From assembly GCF_026427775.1 (NCBI RefSeq), contig NZ_CP044532.1:806001-870000 (forward strand): DNA of 64,000 bases, given 5' to 3'. Shown here piece after piece: positions 7,977-16,053 of the stretch; positions within the stretch are counted from its first letter, which is position 1; each line of letters starts with the position of its first letter. The stretch comes from Arthrobacter sp. CDRTa11. Its GTDB lineage: Bacteria > Actinomycetota > Actinomycetes > Actinomycetales > Micrococcaceae. A program made the translations under genes and the position numbers. Below the pieces are notes generated by a model. It worked only from the letters and a program-made list of their open reading frames with translations. It made no database searches and was not told where the DNA came from.

Positions 7977-8711
7977 ATGCCCTCCGCATCAGGCCCCTCC
8001 ACGCCAGGCCCAGACGCCCTGCCCCTTTCCGGTCCGTCAGTCAGCGCCCCCAGGTTTGCCTCCATCGGCTCGCCCTACTTCGGCATCCTGCTGGCCTTTA
8101 TGGCCGTGGTTCTCATTCTGTCCAACATCGGCGCTTCCAAGGGTGTTGCCATCGGGCCGATCATCACGGATGGCGGCTTTTTCCTGTTTCCGCTGGCGTA
8201 CATCCTGGGCGATGTCATCAGTGAGGTTTACGGGTTCCGGGTTGCGCGCAAGGCTATCCTTTGCACGTTTGCGCTGTCCGTCTTCGCCTCCCTCAGCTAC
8301 TGGGTGATCATTGCGTTGCCGGGTTTCGACGACGAGTTTGGAACGTCCAAGCAGGCGGCATTGGAAGGTGCCTTGGGTCCGGTCCCGCAGATCGTGCTGG
8401 CCTCGCTGCTGGCGTTCCTGGCAGGCCAGACCATCAACTCGTGGATCCTGGTCAAGATGAAGGCCCGTTCGGGGGAGAAGTCCCTGTGGGCGCGGCTCAT
8501 GGGGTCCTCAGGCGCCGGCGAGTTTGTGGACACGCTGATCTTCTGCAGCATCGCCGCGTCTGTCATCGGCATCACGGACTTCGGCACGTTCGTGAACTAC
8601 GTGGTGGTGGGCTTCGTCTACAAGACCCTGGTGGAGTTCCTCCTGGTGCCGGTGACGTCACTGGTGATCGGCTGGATCAAGAAGCACGAGCCGAGCTACG
8701 GGGCAGCGTAG
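7977..8711 (+). CDS. Queuosine precursor transporter (QPTR/YhhQ, DUF165)
   Basis: A 244-residue integral membrane protein of the VUT/YhhQ family that imports queuosine precursors. Landmarks are YFGILLAFMAVVLILSNIGASKGV, TDGGFFLFPLAYILGDVISEVYGF (the family signature), LAFLAGQTINSWILVKMKA and GEFVDTLIFCSIA. ATG 7977 is chosen over an in-frame GTG at 7905 that has a better GGGAG ribosome site. The extra 24 codons contain CTA and ATA and have clearly lower GC at third positions than the gene. It fits with the tgt gene about 12 kb away as a queuosine salvage pair. Confidence 0.85.
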   Translation: MPSASGPSTPGPDALPLSGPSVSAPRFASIGSPYFGILLAFMAVVLILSNIGASKGVAIGPIITDGGFFLFPLAYILGDVISEVYGFRVARKAILCTFALSVFASLSYWVIIALPGFDDEFGTSKQAALEGALGPVPQIVLASLLAFLAGQTINSWILVKMKARSGEKSLWARLMGSSGAGEFVDTLIFCSIAASVIGITDFGTFVNYVVVGFVYKTLVEFLLVPVTSLVIGWIKKHEPSYGAA

Positions 8712-8791
8712 GCCAGCGGCCCATGAGTCCGCGGAACGTTGCGGGCTCGCTGTAGCGAAGCGGCGGTGGCATGACCGTGCTTGAATAGAGC

Positions 8792-9676
8792 ATGTCCAGC
8801 TCCCCTGCGGTCGTTGTTGTCTGCGGCCCGGCCTCATGGAACCATCTCATCCTCCTGGACCATCTGCCGCAGCCTGTCCCGCACATGCAGTTCGCGCGGG
8901 ACACCTGGGAGACGGTTGGGGGCACCTCGGCGGGCAAGGCCCTGCATCTTGCGGATCTGGGCATCGGCGTGCAGTTGTGCTCACCGATTGGGGCTGACGA
9001 CGACGGCGCGCGGGTCCGCCGCGCACTTACCACCTCCGGCGTCGCCGTCGTCGCGATTGCGTCTGAACGCACCGAGCGGCACGTCAATCTTATGACCGAC
9101 GACGGCAGCCGGGTATCCCTTTACGTTTCGGTGCCTTCCACGCCCGCGGAGAATGAGCTCGAAGCAGCCGGGGCCCTGGTGGCCTCGGCGGATCTCGCCG
9201 TGATTGACCTGAGCGAGCTTGGCGCGCTCCTGCTGGAACGGGAAGAGGTCCGGCAGACCCCGCTGTGGGTGGACCTTCACGACTACGACGGGTCTTCCGC
9301 GTTCCATGAGCCATTCCTGGATGCCGCCCACGCCGTGTTCATGAACGACGACCAGGCCGACGATCCGTGGGAGCTTATGCGTTCCTGCCTCGAGCGGGGT
9401 CCTCGCCTGGCTGTCTGCACACGAGGGGCAGAAGGTGCGATGGCGCTGGAAAGGGGCGGGACCCGGTATGAGATAGCCGCAGTTCCCGCCGATGTAGTGG
9501 ACACGAACGGTGCCGGCGATGCGTTCATGGCTGGCTTCCTGGCTGCGGCCCTTCATGGCGCGTCAGTTGGGGATGCCCTCAAGGCAGCGGCGGCGCAGGC
9601 CCGGATCGCGATTGAGACTAAGCATCTGCACCCCGGGCTGGGGAATCCCTTATTCAGCCAGGCTCCGCGTGCGTAG
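8792..9676 (+). CDS. PfkB-family carbohydrate kinase
   Basis: A 294-residue ribokinase-fold sugar kinase. The N-terminal part has the glycine-rich sugar site (ETVGGTSAGKALHLADLG) and the C-terminal part the PfkB signature 2 with catalytic Asp (VDTNGAGDAFMAGF). Between them lies LAVCTRGAEGAMAL, the strand before the ATP site. The sugar cannot be assigned, since the family covers ribose, fructose, KDG, tagatose phosphate and nucleosides. It converges on the ROK regulator gene, and the two coding ends overlap by 27 bp. No operon partner is visible. Confidence 0.85.
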   Translation: MSSSPAVVVVCGPASWNHLILLDHLPQPVPHMQFARDTWETVGGTSAGKALHLADLGIGVQLCSPIGADDDGARVRRALTTSGVAVVAIASERTERHVNLMTDDGSRVSLYVSVPSTPAENELEAAGALVASADLAVIDLSELGALLLEREEVRQTPLWVDLHDYDGSSAFHEPFLDAAHAVFMNDDQADDPWELMRSCLERGPRLAVCTRGAEGAMALERGGTRYEIAAVPADVVDTNGAGDAFMAGFLAAALHGASVGDALKAAAAQARIAIETKHLHPGLGNPLFSQAPRA

Positions 9677-10897
9677 CTGAAGGTTGAGGCTGTTTTTCTC
9701 TACATAGTCCAGAGCGCTCCTTATTGCTCCGACAGCGACGATTGACTCGCCCAGGGGGGAAACTGCGATGCGGGGCGGGGTGGCGGTAAATTCGTCCAGT
9801 CGTTCCGCGATAGGTTTCAGCAGTACCCCGGCGGACTTTGCCACGCCGCCGCCAATGACCACAAGTTCGGGGTTGAAGATGGTGGCCACGGCTCCGATAA
9901 CTCGGGCCATCCTGTCGGCGAGGCGATCCAAAATCCTTTGTGCCAGGTCGTCCCCGGCTGCGGCCGCGGTGAATACATCTTCCGCATCGATTTCCTCGGC
10001 GGGATGCCTTCGGAGGGATGTCTTGGCTTTGCCGGCAAGGGCTTCGGCAGCCCAGGTCCTGGCCATGAGGGCGATGCCGAAAGTGTCGCCCACGCCTTCG
10101 ATCTGCTTCAGGAAGGCCAGTTCTCCGGCACCTCCATGGCTGCCATGGAGTAGCCTCCCGCCATCGATGACTCCCGAACCAAAGCGTTCGCTGGAGAGGA
10201 TCACCACGACGTCGTCTACTCCGGCGGCTGCGCCGCGCCACCGTTCGCCCAAGGCTGCAAGGTTTGCGTCGTTTTCCAGCAGCACCGTCCAACCATGGAG
10301 ATTATTGAAAGCAGTCTTGATGTCCAGGTCGAACAGCTCCCAGAAGTGTTGGGTGGCTAAAACATCACCGTTTCGGTCCACGGGTGCTGCTATGCCGACG
10401 GTCATGGCGAGCACCATGTCGGCAGAAGCGCCTGCATCTTGAATTGCCGCCATGGCCGACTGATCGATGATGGCAATACGTTCCTCGGCAGTGATCTGGG
10501 CGCCGGGAATGCGATCCTCGGCAGTGATCTGAACGCCGGGAAATGGCTGGCTGGACCGGCCGACAGTTTCCCCTCGGAGATTTGACACCACCGCAGTGAC
10601 CTTTGCGATTCCCACGTCCACGCCCAGAACGAAACCGGCGCTTTCATTGAGTTCGAACCTACGGGCAGGGCGGCCTTTCTGGTATTGGCCAAAGGCCCGC
10701 TGGTTCTCCAGCTCCCTGATCCAGCCCCGTTCAATAAGTTCCTCGCACACCGATATGGCTGTGGCGCGGGCCAGTCCCGTTGCCTTCATGATGTCGGTAA
10801 CTGTTACTGCACCCGAAGCCCGCATGAAGTCAAGGACAGTGCTGGCGCTCACTCTGCGCAGCAGCTGGGGCTCCGGTGCCGAGATCACGGAAGACAT
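9650..10897 (-). CDS. ROK-family transcriptional repressor
   Basis: A 415-residue NagC/Mlc/XylR-type repressor. The N-terminal winged helix (about 12-75: STVLDFMRASGAVTVTDIMKATGLARATAI) is followed by the sugar-binding ROK domain (VLGVDVGIAKVTAVVSNLRG, LLENDANLAALGE, VVIGGGVAKS). The usual CxCGxxGCxE zinc loop is absent: GELAFLKQIEGVGDTFG takes its place. Residues near 119-140 are an 11-residue tandem duplication (PG-V/A-QITAE-D/E-RI). It sits divergent from the alpha-glucan ABC operon and is its likely repressor. A 13-bp palindrome lies 43 bp upstream of its ATG, suggesting autoregulation. Confidence 0.88.
   Translation of the reverse strand: MSSVISAPEPQLLRRVSASTVLDFMRASGAVTVTDIMKATGLARATAISVCEELIERGWIRELENQRAFGQYQKGRPARRFELNESAGFVLGVDVGIAKVTAVVSNLRGETVGRSSQPFPGVQITAEDRIPGAQITAEERIAIIDQSAMAAIQDAGASADMVLAMTVGIAAPVDRNGDVLATQHFWELFDLDIKTAFNNLHGWTVLLENDANLAALGERWRGAAAGVDDVVVILSSERFGSGVIDGGRLLHGSHGGAGELAFLKQIEGVGDTFGIALMARTWAAEALAGKAKTSLRRHPAEEIDAEDVFTAAAAGDDLAQRILDRLADRMARVIGAVATIFNPELVVIGGGVAKSAGVLLKPIAERLDEFTATPPRIAVSPLGESIVAVGAIRSALDYVEKNSLNLQLRTRSLAE
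10475..10540 (-). repeat. 33-bp tandem duplication inside ROK repressor gene
   Basis: Two adjacent 33-bp copies (10475-10507 and 10508-10540) differ at a few bases and share the core TCCTCGGCAGTGATCTG. They encode PG-V/A-QITAE-D/E-RI twice, in frame. The slight divergence shows it is not a read error. Confidence 0.85.
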
Positions 10898-10940
10898 GGT
10901 ATTGACCTCTCTGACGGATACAGCCCATAATACTTGAAGA

Positions 10941-10953
10941 ACTAAATTTTAGT
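10941..10953. promoter_or_regulatory. Candidate ROK operator
   Basis: ACTAAATTTTAGT is a perfect 13-bp palindrome (ACTAAA-T-TTTAGT) just upstream of a TATTAT -10-like box for the ROK repressor gene. A/T-rich palindromes of this kind are typical NagC/XylR-type sites. CCTAAATTTAC at 11830-11840, before the ABC operon, shares the core CTAAATTT. Confidence 0.5.
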
Positions 10954-11178
10954 CTCGAATAAACGGACTCGCCGACTATCCCCCAGGCGGAGACCTTACT
11001 AACGCCGTCCCACATCAGTGCGGCACCCCTCACTCTGCATCCAAGTTAGTAGATGCCCAGTGTGGAGGTTACGAGATCCAAAACTGTTCTTTATCCGGCC
11101 CCCCAAGAGGGCCCTTAACGGCTCTGTGTTCCGCGGGAAGAATCCCTCCAGCCCTTCGTTCGCCGTCTCGTGCCTATG

Positions 11179-11206
11179 GTTGGGCCGCCATGCGAGGCGG
11201 CCCAAC
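11179..11206 (+). terminator. Hairpin upstream of small ORF
   Basis: GTTGGGCCGCC (11179-11189) pairs perfectly with GGCGGCCCAAC (11196-11206) around a 6-nt loop. No U-tract follows, so it may be a U-less actinobacterial terminator or part of the 5' leader of the gene at 11282. Confidence 0.4.
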
Positions 11207-11281
11207 AGAAGCAACCCAACAGGCGGCCGCCCCAGCCCCGCCAGCACCTTGAAGCTCAAATGCATAGAAAAGGACATGCCC

Positions 11282-11632
11282 ATGCAACAGGTCATCCACG
11301 TCTCACCCGAGACCAGCTTGGAGAGGGACCTACGCCTCAATGCAGCAATCGACATGGCTATAAGCCTTGCCACCAGGGATCGGGCAGGAGGGATCCTGGT
11401 TACCAGGCACGCCCCCACATGCTTCACCGTTGAGGTCACCTCCGAGGTCCCTTACGGGCAAGTGCGAGAAGCGGACTGTGCGGTTGCCGTCGACCAGCGC
11501 CGATCGTTCCACCAGGAAGAGGCGTGCGGCGCAACGGAGGAAGACAACTCCTCCGAATCGGAGGATGGCCCGTGGAACAGGCTCTGGGAACCGGCAGCCC
11601 GACACTATCGGGATATAGCACACGTTCGATGA
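11282..11632 (+). CDS. Hypothetical protein of 116 residues
   Basis: I do not recognise this protein. It begins MQQVIHVSPETSLERDLRLN, has a predicted alpha-beta part to about residue 60 (GGILVTRHAPTCFTVEVTSEVPYG), then an acidic, low-order C-terminus. ATG 11282 is chosen because AAAAGG stands 8-9 bp upstream, although ATG 11276 is also possible. Codon use is odd for the neighbourhood: four AGG and four CGA arginines, two ATA and one CTA, all rare here. This points to transfer, relaxed selection or a frameshifted C-terminus. It sits between the ROK repressor and the ABC operon, and a weak terminator follows. Confidence 0.5.
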   Translation: MQQVIHVSPETSLERDLRLNAAIDMAISLATRDRAGGILVTRHAPTCFTVEVTSEVPYGQVREADCAVAVDQRRSFHQEEACGATEEDNSSESEDGPWNRLWEPAARHYRDIAHVR

Positions 11633-11710
11633 GCCAATAAGGGGCCTTTGCGTCCTGCCGCTGATGGACAGATGTCTGGCTCCAAGCGATTCCCGGCCCC
11701 TGTGGCCGCC

Positions 11711-11739
11711 CTCGGATTCAATTGCCGAGCAGCTTTTTT
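11711..11739 (+). terminator. Weak intrinsic terminator
   Basis: CTCGG (11711-11715) and CCGAG (11725-11729) form a short stem followed by CAGC and six T residues (11734-11739). It ends transcripts from the small hypothetical gene before the ABC operon promoter. Confidence 0.5.
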
Positions 11740-11789
11740 GGGCCCTGTTATTACTCAGCTTCATCTCAAAGTCATAAAGCCACAGCGCC

Positions 11790-11819
11790 TTGACGTGTGA
11801 CGTAAGGCACCTCCATAGT
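11790..11819 (+). promoter_or_regulatory. Candidate promoter of the alpha-glucan ABC operon
   Basis: TTGACG (11790-11795) and CATAGT (11814-11819) are separated by 18 bp, an acceptable sigma-70-type match. The start codon of the binding protein is 90 bp downstream. Confidence 0.4.
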
Positions 11820-11828
11820 TGTTTCACC

Positions 11829-11841
11829 TCCTAAATTTACT
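11829..11841. promoter_or_regulatory. Possible second ROK operator
   Basis: CCTAAATTTAC shares CTAAATTT with the perfect palindrome upstream of the ROK gene (9 of 13 positions match overall). It lies just downstream of the candidate ABC promoter, where a repressor would act. The match is imperfect. Confidence 0.35.
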
Positions 11842-11908
11842 TCCAATATTAACTGGCTTCCGTGCGTTCCCAAGACCGGACGCTTGCTTACTGAAAGGCT
11901 TGACATCG

Positions 11909-13225
11909 ATGTCTAACTCCCTTTTCTCACGTTCTATTGACCGGCGGACCATACTGCGCAGCGGCCTGTTGGGCGTGCTCGGCCTGGCGGCCGCCCCAGC
12001 GGTGGCGGCTTGCGGCGGCGGTTCTGGCTCCAGCGCCGGAGGCAGTGTTTCCTGGGCGGCGTGGGCCAACCCGGGCGAGGACGAACGCTACAAGCAGTTC
12101 GCTGCCGAGCTCGGCAAGAAGATTGACGCCAAAGTCAACTTCCAGGCCGTCGTCGGTGACTACCAGGCCAAGCTGCTCTCACAGCTCGCGGGCGGCTCCG
12201 CTCCCGATGCGTTCTACGTGGGTGACGCCGACATGGCCAAAATGATTGACGCGAAGCAGATCTCAGACCTCACCGACTACCTCAGCCGTGGCCAGTCTCC
12301 TGCCAAGCTCGAGGACTTCCCGGAGGATCTCTACCAGTGGTGCAAGCCGGCCGACGGCAGCGCCGGAATCTTCGGCATTCCGGTTGACTGCAATCCCTCG
12401 GTGTTTTGGTACAACAAGGACGTTCTCTCCGCCGCAGGCGTTTCACAGGATCCCGCCCAGCTTTTCGAGGCCGGCACCTGGACGCCGGACGCGCTGGAGG
12501 ATTTGCTGGGCAAGGTTCGCGCCTCCGGGAAGAAGGGCCTGATCCTGTCCAACTGGTGGTTCAACTGGTGCACCGCCACCACCATGTTCGGCGGTCAGCT
12601 GACCGACGAATCCGGCAAGCTGGTTCTTGCCGATGACCCCAAGGCCCAGGAGGGACTGGAATGGCTGCTTGAGCAGTTCAAGTCCGGCAACATCACCTAT
12701 GCAGGCTCTCTGCCGAAGGGCCAAAGCGGAGACGCCCTTTTCCTGGCCGGCCAACTTGCCCTGAACAATGTCGGCCGTTGGGCGCTCCCGACGCTAAAGG
12801 ACGTCAAGTTCGGTTTCGACATCGTCCCGATCCCCTCGCCCTCTGGCAAAGACATTCTTCCGGCCCCGGTCGCCACTGCGGCCATAGCGCTCAATGCCAA
12901 GGCCAAGAACCCGGAAAAGGCCCTTGAGCTAATTGGAAACTATGTCAGCCGTGACGGGCAGAAGTTCCGGCTCTCCGGAGGTGGCAACGCAGTGCCGTCC
13001 ATCAAGGGCCTGGACGAGGTCGCCACTGAGGGCGGCATTCCTGCACACGGGCAGTGGTTCAACGATGTCGTCGCCAAGGGCTACGCCATCCCGCGCGCAT
13101 TCGTGGGCAATCCCAAAACAGCTACCGAACTGCCCCTCCTGGTCGACAAACTGTTCAAGGATTCCGCAACGACTGCGGCATCGTTCAGTTCCGCAGTCAC
13201 CGAGCTGGTGGAGTCGGGGAAGTGA
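11909..13225 (+). CDS. Sugar ABC transporter substrate-binding lipoprotein
   Basis: A 438-residue family 1 extracellular solute-binding protein. The N-terminus has adjacent arginines (IDRRTILR), a hydrophobic segment and a lipobox AVAAC, so it may be a Tat-exported lipoprotein. Landmarks are WAAWANPGEDERYKQF, QLAGGSAPDAFYVGDADMAK, GIPVDCNPSVFWYNKDVL and GNAVPSIKGLDE, as in maltodextrin/oligosaccharide binding proteins. ATG 11909 gives a normal signal sequence, and a longer frame upstream would bury it. It is the first gene of an operon with two permeases, a glucokinase and an alpha-glucosidase, so an alpha-glucooligosaccharide is the likely ligand. Confidence 0.88.
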   Translation: MSNSLFSRSIDRRTILRSGLLGVLGLAAAPAVAACGGGSGSSAGGSVSWAAWANPGEDERYKQFAAELGKKIDAKVNFQAVVGDYQAKLLSQLAGGSAPDAFYVGDADMAKMIDAKQISDLTDYLSRGQSPAKLEDFPEDLYQWCKPADGSAGIFGIPVDCNPSVFWYNKDVLSAAGVSQDPAQLFEAGTWTPDALEDLLGKVRASGKKGLILSNWWFNWCTATTMFGGQLTDESGKLVLADDPKAQEGLEWLLEQFKSGNITYAGSLPKGQSGDALFLAGQLALNNVGRWALPTLKDVKFGFDIVPIPSPSGKDILPAPVATAAIALNAKAKNPEKALELIGNYVSRDGQKFRLSGGGNAVPSIKGLDEVATEGGIPAHGQWFNDVVAKGYAIPRAFVGNPKTATELPLLVDKLFKDSATTAASFSSAVTELVESGK

Positions 13226-14163
13226 GCACGCTGACCGCCGCTCCAGCGCCAGAACGGGTCGCGGAGCCCCCTCGACGCGGCCCGTCCCGGCGCAGGCGCA
13301 AGGACACCATTGCCGCACTGGTCTTCCTGTCGCCGCAACTCGTGGGGCTGGCAGCCTTCATGGTCGGACCGTTGGTCTTCGCACTGGTATTGGCTTTCAG
13401 CAATTGGGATGGTTTCGGCGCGGCGACGTTCGCCGGATTCGCCAACTTCAGCGAGGTACTGTCCAACCCGCGAATCCAACGCTCAGTTGTGAATACTGTG
13501 TGGTTCACCGTGCTGCAGGTGCCTGGCCTGATGATCTCAAGCTTCGTCTTTGCCCTGCTGATGCAGAAGGCGGGGAAGATGACTTCGGCCTACCGGCTAT
13601 GCTTCGTGGCACCAGTGGTGACCTCTTCAGTTGCGGTCGCCGCGATCTGGCTGTGGCTGTTCAATCCTGAAATCAGCCCGGTCAGCAGCGCCTTGCGCAG
13701 CATCGGCATCCAGGCCCCTGACTGGCTGCAGGACCCCAACTTCGTGATCCCGGCCTTCGCCATTGTCTCCATCTGGCAGGGCCTGGGCTACCAGCTGGTG
13801 ATGTTCATGGCCGGACTGCAAAGCATCGGCTCCTCCTACCTGGAAGCTGCCGAGCTGGACGGCTGCACCGGCTGGCAAAAGCTGGTTCACGTCACTATTC
13901 CGCTGCTTTCCCCCACGATCCTGTTTCTCTCGATCACCTCGATCATCGGCTCCTTCCAGATCTTCGACTACATCTACGTCTTCATGGACAGCAATGCTCC
14001 TGAAGCTGCCCGCACGATCGTGTACGAAATCGTCCAGATCGCCTTCCGCGAATTCAATTTCGGCCAGGCCTCGGCCTTGGCATTCCTGCTCCTGCTGTCC
14101 CTGTTGGGTGTGACCGCCCTTCAGCTGGCGGCACAGAAGAGATGGGTCCACTACGCAGAATGA
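13222..14163 (+). CDS. Sugar ABC transporter permease (MalF type)
   Basis: A 313-residue inner-membrane permease with about six spans. The EAA loop that contacts the ATPase is EAAELDGCTGWQKLVHVTIP. The N-terminus is short and basic (RRGPSRRRRKD). The GTG start overlaps the TGA of the binding-protein gene by 3 bp, and its own stop overlaps the next permease, so translation is coupled. It forms a heterodimer with the following protein. No ATP-binding subunit is encoded in the locus. Confidence 0.92.
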   Translation: MSTLTAAPAPERVAEPPRRGPSRRRRKDTIAALVFLSPQLVGLAAFMVGPLVFALVLAFSNWDGFGAATFAGFANFSEVLSNPRIQRSVVNTVWFTVLQVPGLMISSFVFALLMQKAGKMTSAYRLCFVAPVVTSSVAVAAIWLWLFNPEISPVSSALRSIGIQAPDWLQDPNFVIPAFAIVSIWQGLGYQLVMFMAGLQSIGSSYLEAAELDGCTGWQKLVHVTIPLLSPTILFLSITSIIGSFQIFDYIYVFMDSNAPEAARTIVYEIVQIAFREFNFGQASALAFLLLLSLLGVTALQLAAQKRWVHYAE

Positions 14164-15056
14164 GCACCTCAACCGCTACCCGAAACAACCGCCGCAATCT
14201 GAGTCAGCCTGTGAAGGCCCGGAGCGTGAACCCACGGCGTCTTGCCGGCCGGACCATCCTGCACACCGCGCTGGCTGTCTGCGCAGTCCTGATGGCGCTG
14301 CCATTCCTCTGGATGCTGCTGTCCTCGTTCAAACCGCTGACCGAGATCTTCGCGCACCCCCCGGCATTGTTCCCCCTTGAATGGACCACGGAGGGATATG
14401 AAAAAGCCTTCACAGGCGCCGACTTCCTCCGCGGATTCTGGAACAGTACCTACATCGCAGTAACCGTCACCGCCATCTCCCTGCTCACCTCTGCCATGGC
14501 CGCCTACGCCTTCGCCAGAATCGAATTCCGTGGAAGCAAACCCTTGTTCATGGTGTTCCTGGCAACCATGATGGTTCCTGCCCAGCTGACCATCATCCCG
14601 CTGTACATCATCATGGGAGGGCTCGGCTGGGTGGATACCCACGCCGCACTCATCGTCCCCGCCGCGCTCTTTAATGCTTTTGGCGTGTTCCTCATGCGCC
14701 AGTACGTCAAAGGCATCCCGAAAGAGCTGGAGGAGGCCGCGGAACTGGACGGTGCGAGCCGCTTCCGGATCTTCACCACCATGATCCTGCCGCTGCTGCG
14801 CACACCCCTCACCGCACTCGGAATCTTCACCTTCCTTGGACAGTGGAACAACTTCTTCGGGCCGCTGATCTTCCTCAACAGCGACGCGAACTTCACGCTC
14901 CCGCTGCTCGTAAACCAGTTCAAGGGACAGTACGGCGCCGACTGGACCGCCCTCATGGCCGCCACCACCCTGGCTGCAGCACCACTGCTGATCCTGTTCG
15001 GAGTCGCCCAGCGCCAAATCGTGGACGGTATCGCCCTCTCCGGGTCCAAATCCTAA
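14160..15056 (+). CDS. Sugar ABC transporter permease (MalG type)
   Basis: A 298-residue second permease with about six spans. Family marks are ALPFLWMLLSSFKPLTEIF near the first span and the EAA loop EEAAELDGASRFRIFTTMILP. The ATG at 14160 overlaps the stop of the first permease (ATGA). It pairs with that protein to form the channel. The operon continues after 34 bp with the glucokinase gene. As in many actinobacterial CUT1 operons, a shared MsiK-like ATPase encoded elsewhere is presumably used. Confidence 0.92.
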   Translation: MSTSTATRNNRRNLSQPVKARSVNPRRLAGRTILHTALAVCAVLMALPFLWMLLSSFKPLTEIFAHPPALFPLEWTTEGYEKAFTGADFLRGFWNSTYIAVTVTAISLLTSAMAAYAFARIEFRGSKPLFMVFLATMMVPAQLTIIPLYIIMGGLGWVDTHAALIVPAALFNAFGVFLMRQYVKGIPKELEEAAELDGASRFRIFTTMILPLLRTPLTALGIFTFLGQWNNFFGPLIFLNSDANFTLPLLVNQFKGQYGADWTALMAATTLAAAPLLILFGVAQRQIVDGIALSGSKS

Positions 15057-15090
15057 TAACTTCATCGGCCATTATTCAGGAGGTCCAACG

Positions 15091-16053
15091 ATGAGATGTT
15101 CTCTCGGTATAGATATAGGCGGGACAAAGATTGCCAGCGCAGTCCTTGACCACGATGGAACTGTCCTGGATGTCCAGACGACTCCAACCTTGCAGGGCGG
15201 GGACGTCATCCTTGGGCAGATCGCTGCAATCGTCACCGGCTTCGCCGCGAAGCATGGCCTGTTAGGAATTGGAATCGCTGTTCCTGGGGACGTCAATCCT
15301 TCCACAGGCGTCATCAGATCTGCCCCGAACATCGGATGGAGTGACCTGGATATTGCCGAGCGCATAAGGGGCTATGCGCCGGCAGGGGCCGCGGTCCGGG
15401 TCGACAACGACGCGAATGCAGCCGCGTGGGCCGAATACCGGTTTGGAGGACATCCCCGCACGGCCTCGTTCGCGATGATCACCGTCGGTACGGGACTGGG
15501 CGGTGGATTCATTGTCAATGGGCGCCTCCTGCGCGGGGCAACCGGCGCAGCGGGCGAAGTGGGCCACCTGGCACTTGTTCCCGGCGGCGACAGTTGTGCC
15601 TGCGGATCCCGGGGCTGCTGGGAACGCTATGCCAGCGGCAGCGCTCTCCACCGGGCTGCGGTGGCCGCCGGTTGGGACAAGCCCTCGGCGGGCCACGACG
15701 TCCTGTCTGCCGCTGAAACCCATCCCGCTGCCCGCCGGGTCGTTGAAGGTGTGGCCCGCGACCTCACGCGGGGCATCCTCCTGCTTTCCTCCGCGTTGGA
15801 CCCTTCCCTGGTGATCCTCGGCGGCGGACTGGGAAGTGACCCCCGCTTCCTGGCGATCGCCCAAGAAGCACTGGCGGGTGCTGAAGTGACCCCGCCGCGT
15901 TCCCGTCCCCAACTCAGGACCGCCGTTCTGGGCCCCCTGGCCGGGGCGATCGGTGCTGCCGATCTTTCCCTGGAACCCGCCGAACAAAACGCAGAACCAT
16001 CACAGACAAATCCGTCAGTTCAATTCAGATTCCACCATGAAGGAGCAGCGTGA
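15091..16053 (+). CDS. ROK-family glucokinase
   Basis: A 320-residue sugar kinase. It has the phosphate loop LGIDIGGTKIASAVLD (5-20), catalytic D107 in VDNDANAAA, and the ROK zinc site H159 with C169, C171 and C176 (CACGSRGCWE). Unlike the repressor upstream it has no DNA-binding domain. It would phosphorylate glucose released by the neighbouring alpha-glucosidase, though other hexoses are possible. AGGAGG precedes ATG 15091. The last bases overlap the GTG of the next gene, so both are translated together. The C-terminal 30 residues are polar and probably disordered. Confidence 0.88.
   Translation: MRCSLGIDIGGTKIASAVLDHDGTVLDVQTTPTLQGGDVILGQIAAIVTGFAAKHGLLGIGIAVPGDVNPSTGVIRSAPNIGWSDLDIAERIRGYAPAGAAVRVDNDANAAAWAEYRFGGHPRTASFAMITVGTGLGGGFIVNGRLLRGATGAAGEVGHLALVPGGDSCACGSRGCWERYASGSALHRAAVAAGWDKPSAGHDVLSAAETHPAARRVVEGVARDLTRGILLLSSALDPSLVILGGGLGSDPRFLAIAQEALAGAEVTPPRSRPQLRTAVLGPLAGAIGAADLSLEPAEQNAEPSQTNPSVQFRFHHEGAA

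Larger units (their letters stand above)
10898..11281. other. Intergenic region between ROK repressor and small ORF
   Basis: This 384-bp stretch has no gene I can support. It holds the ROK palindrome (10941-10953), a -10-like TATTAT for the repressor on the minus strand near 10926-10931, and an 11-bp perfect hairpin at 11179-11206. The remainder, about 10960-11175, shows neither coding bias nor a recognisable motif. A short RNA ending at the hairpin is possible but unsupported. Confidence 0.5.

Noticed and set aside
11018..11281. N-terminal extension of the small hypothetical protein by 88 codons
   Set aside because: The extension lacks coding character, contains a perfect hairpin and has no ribosome site, while a good site precedes 11282.
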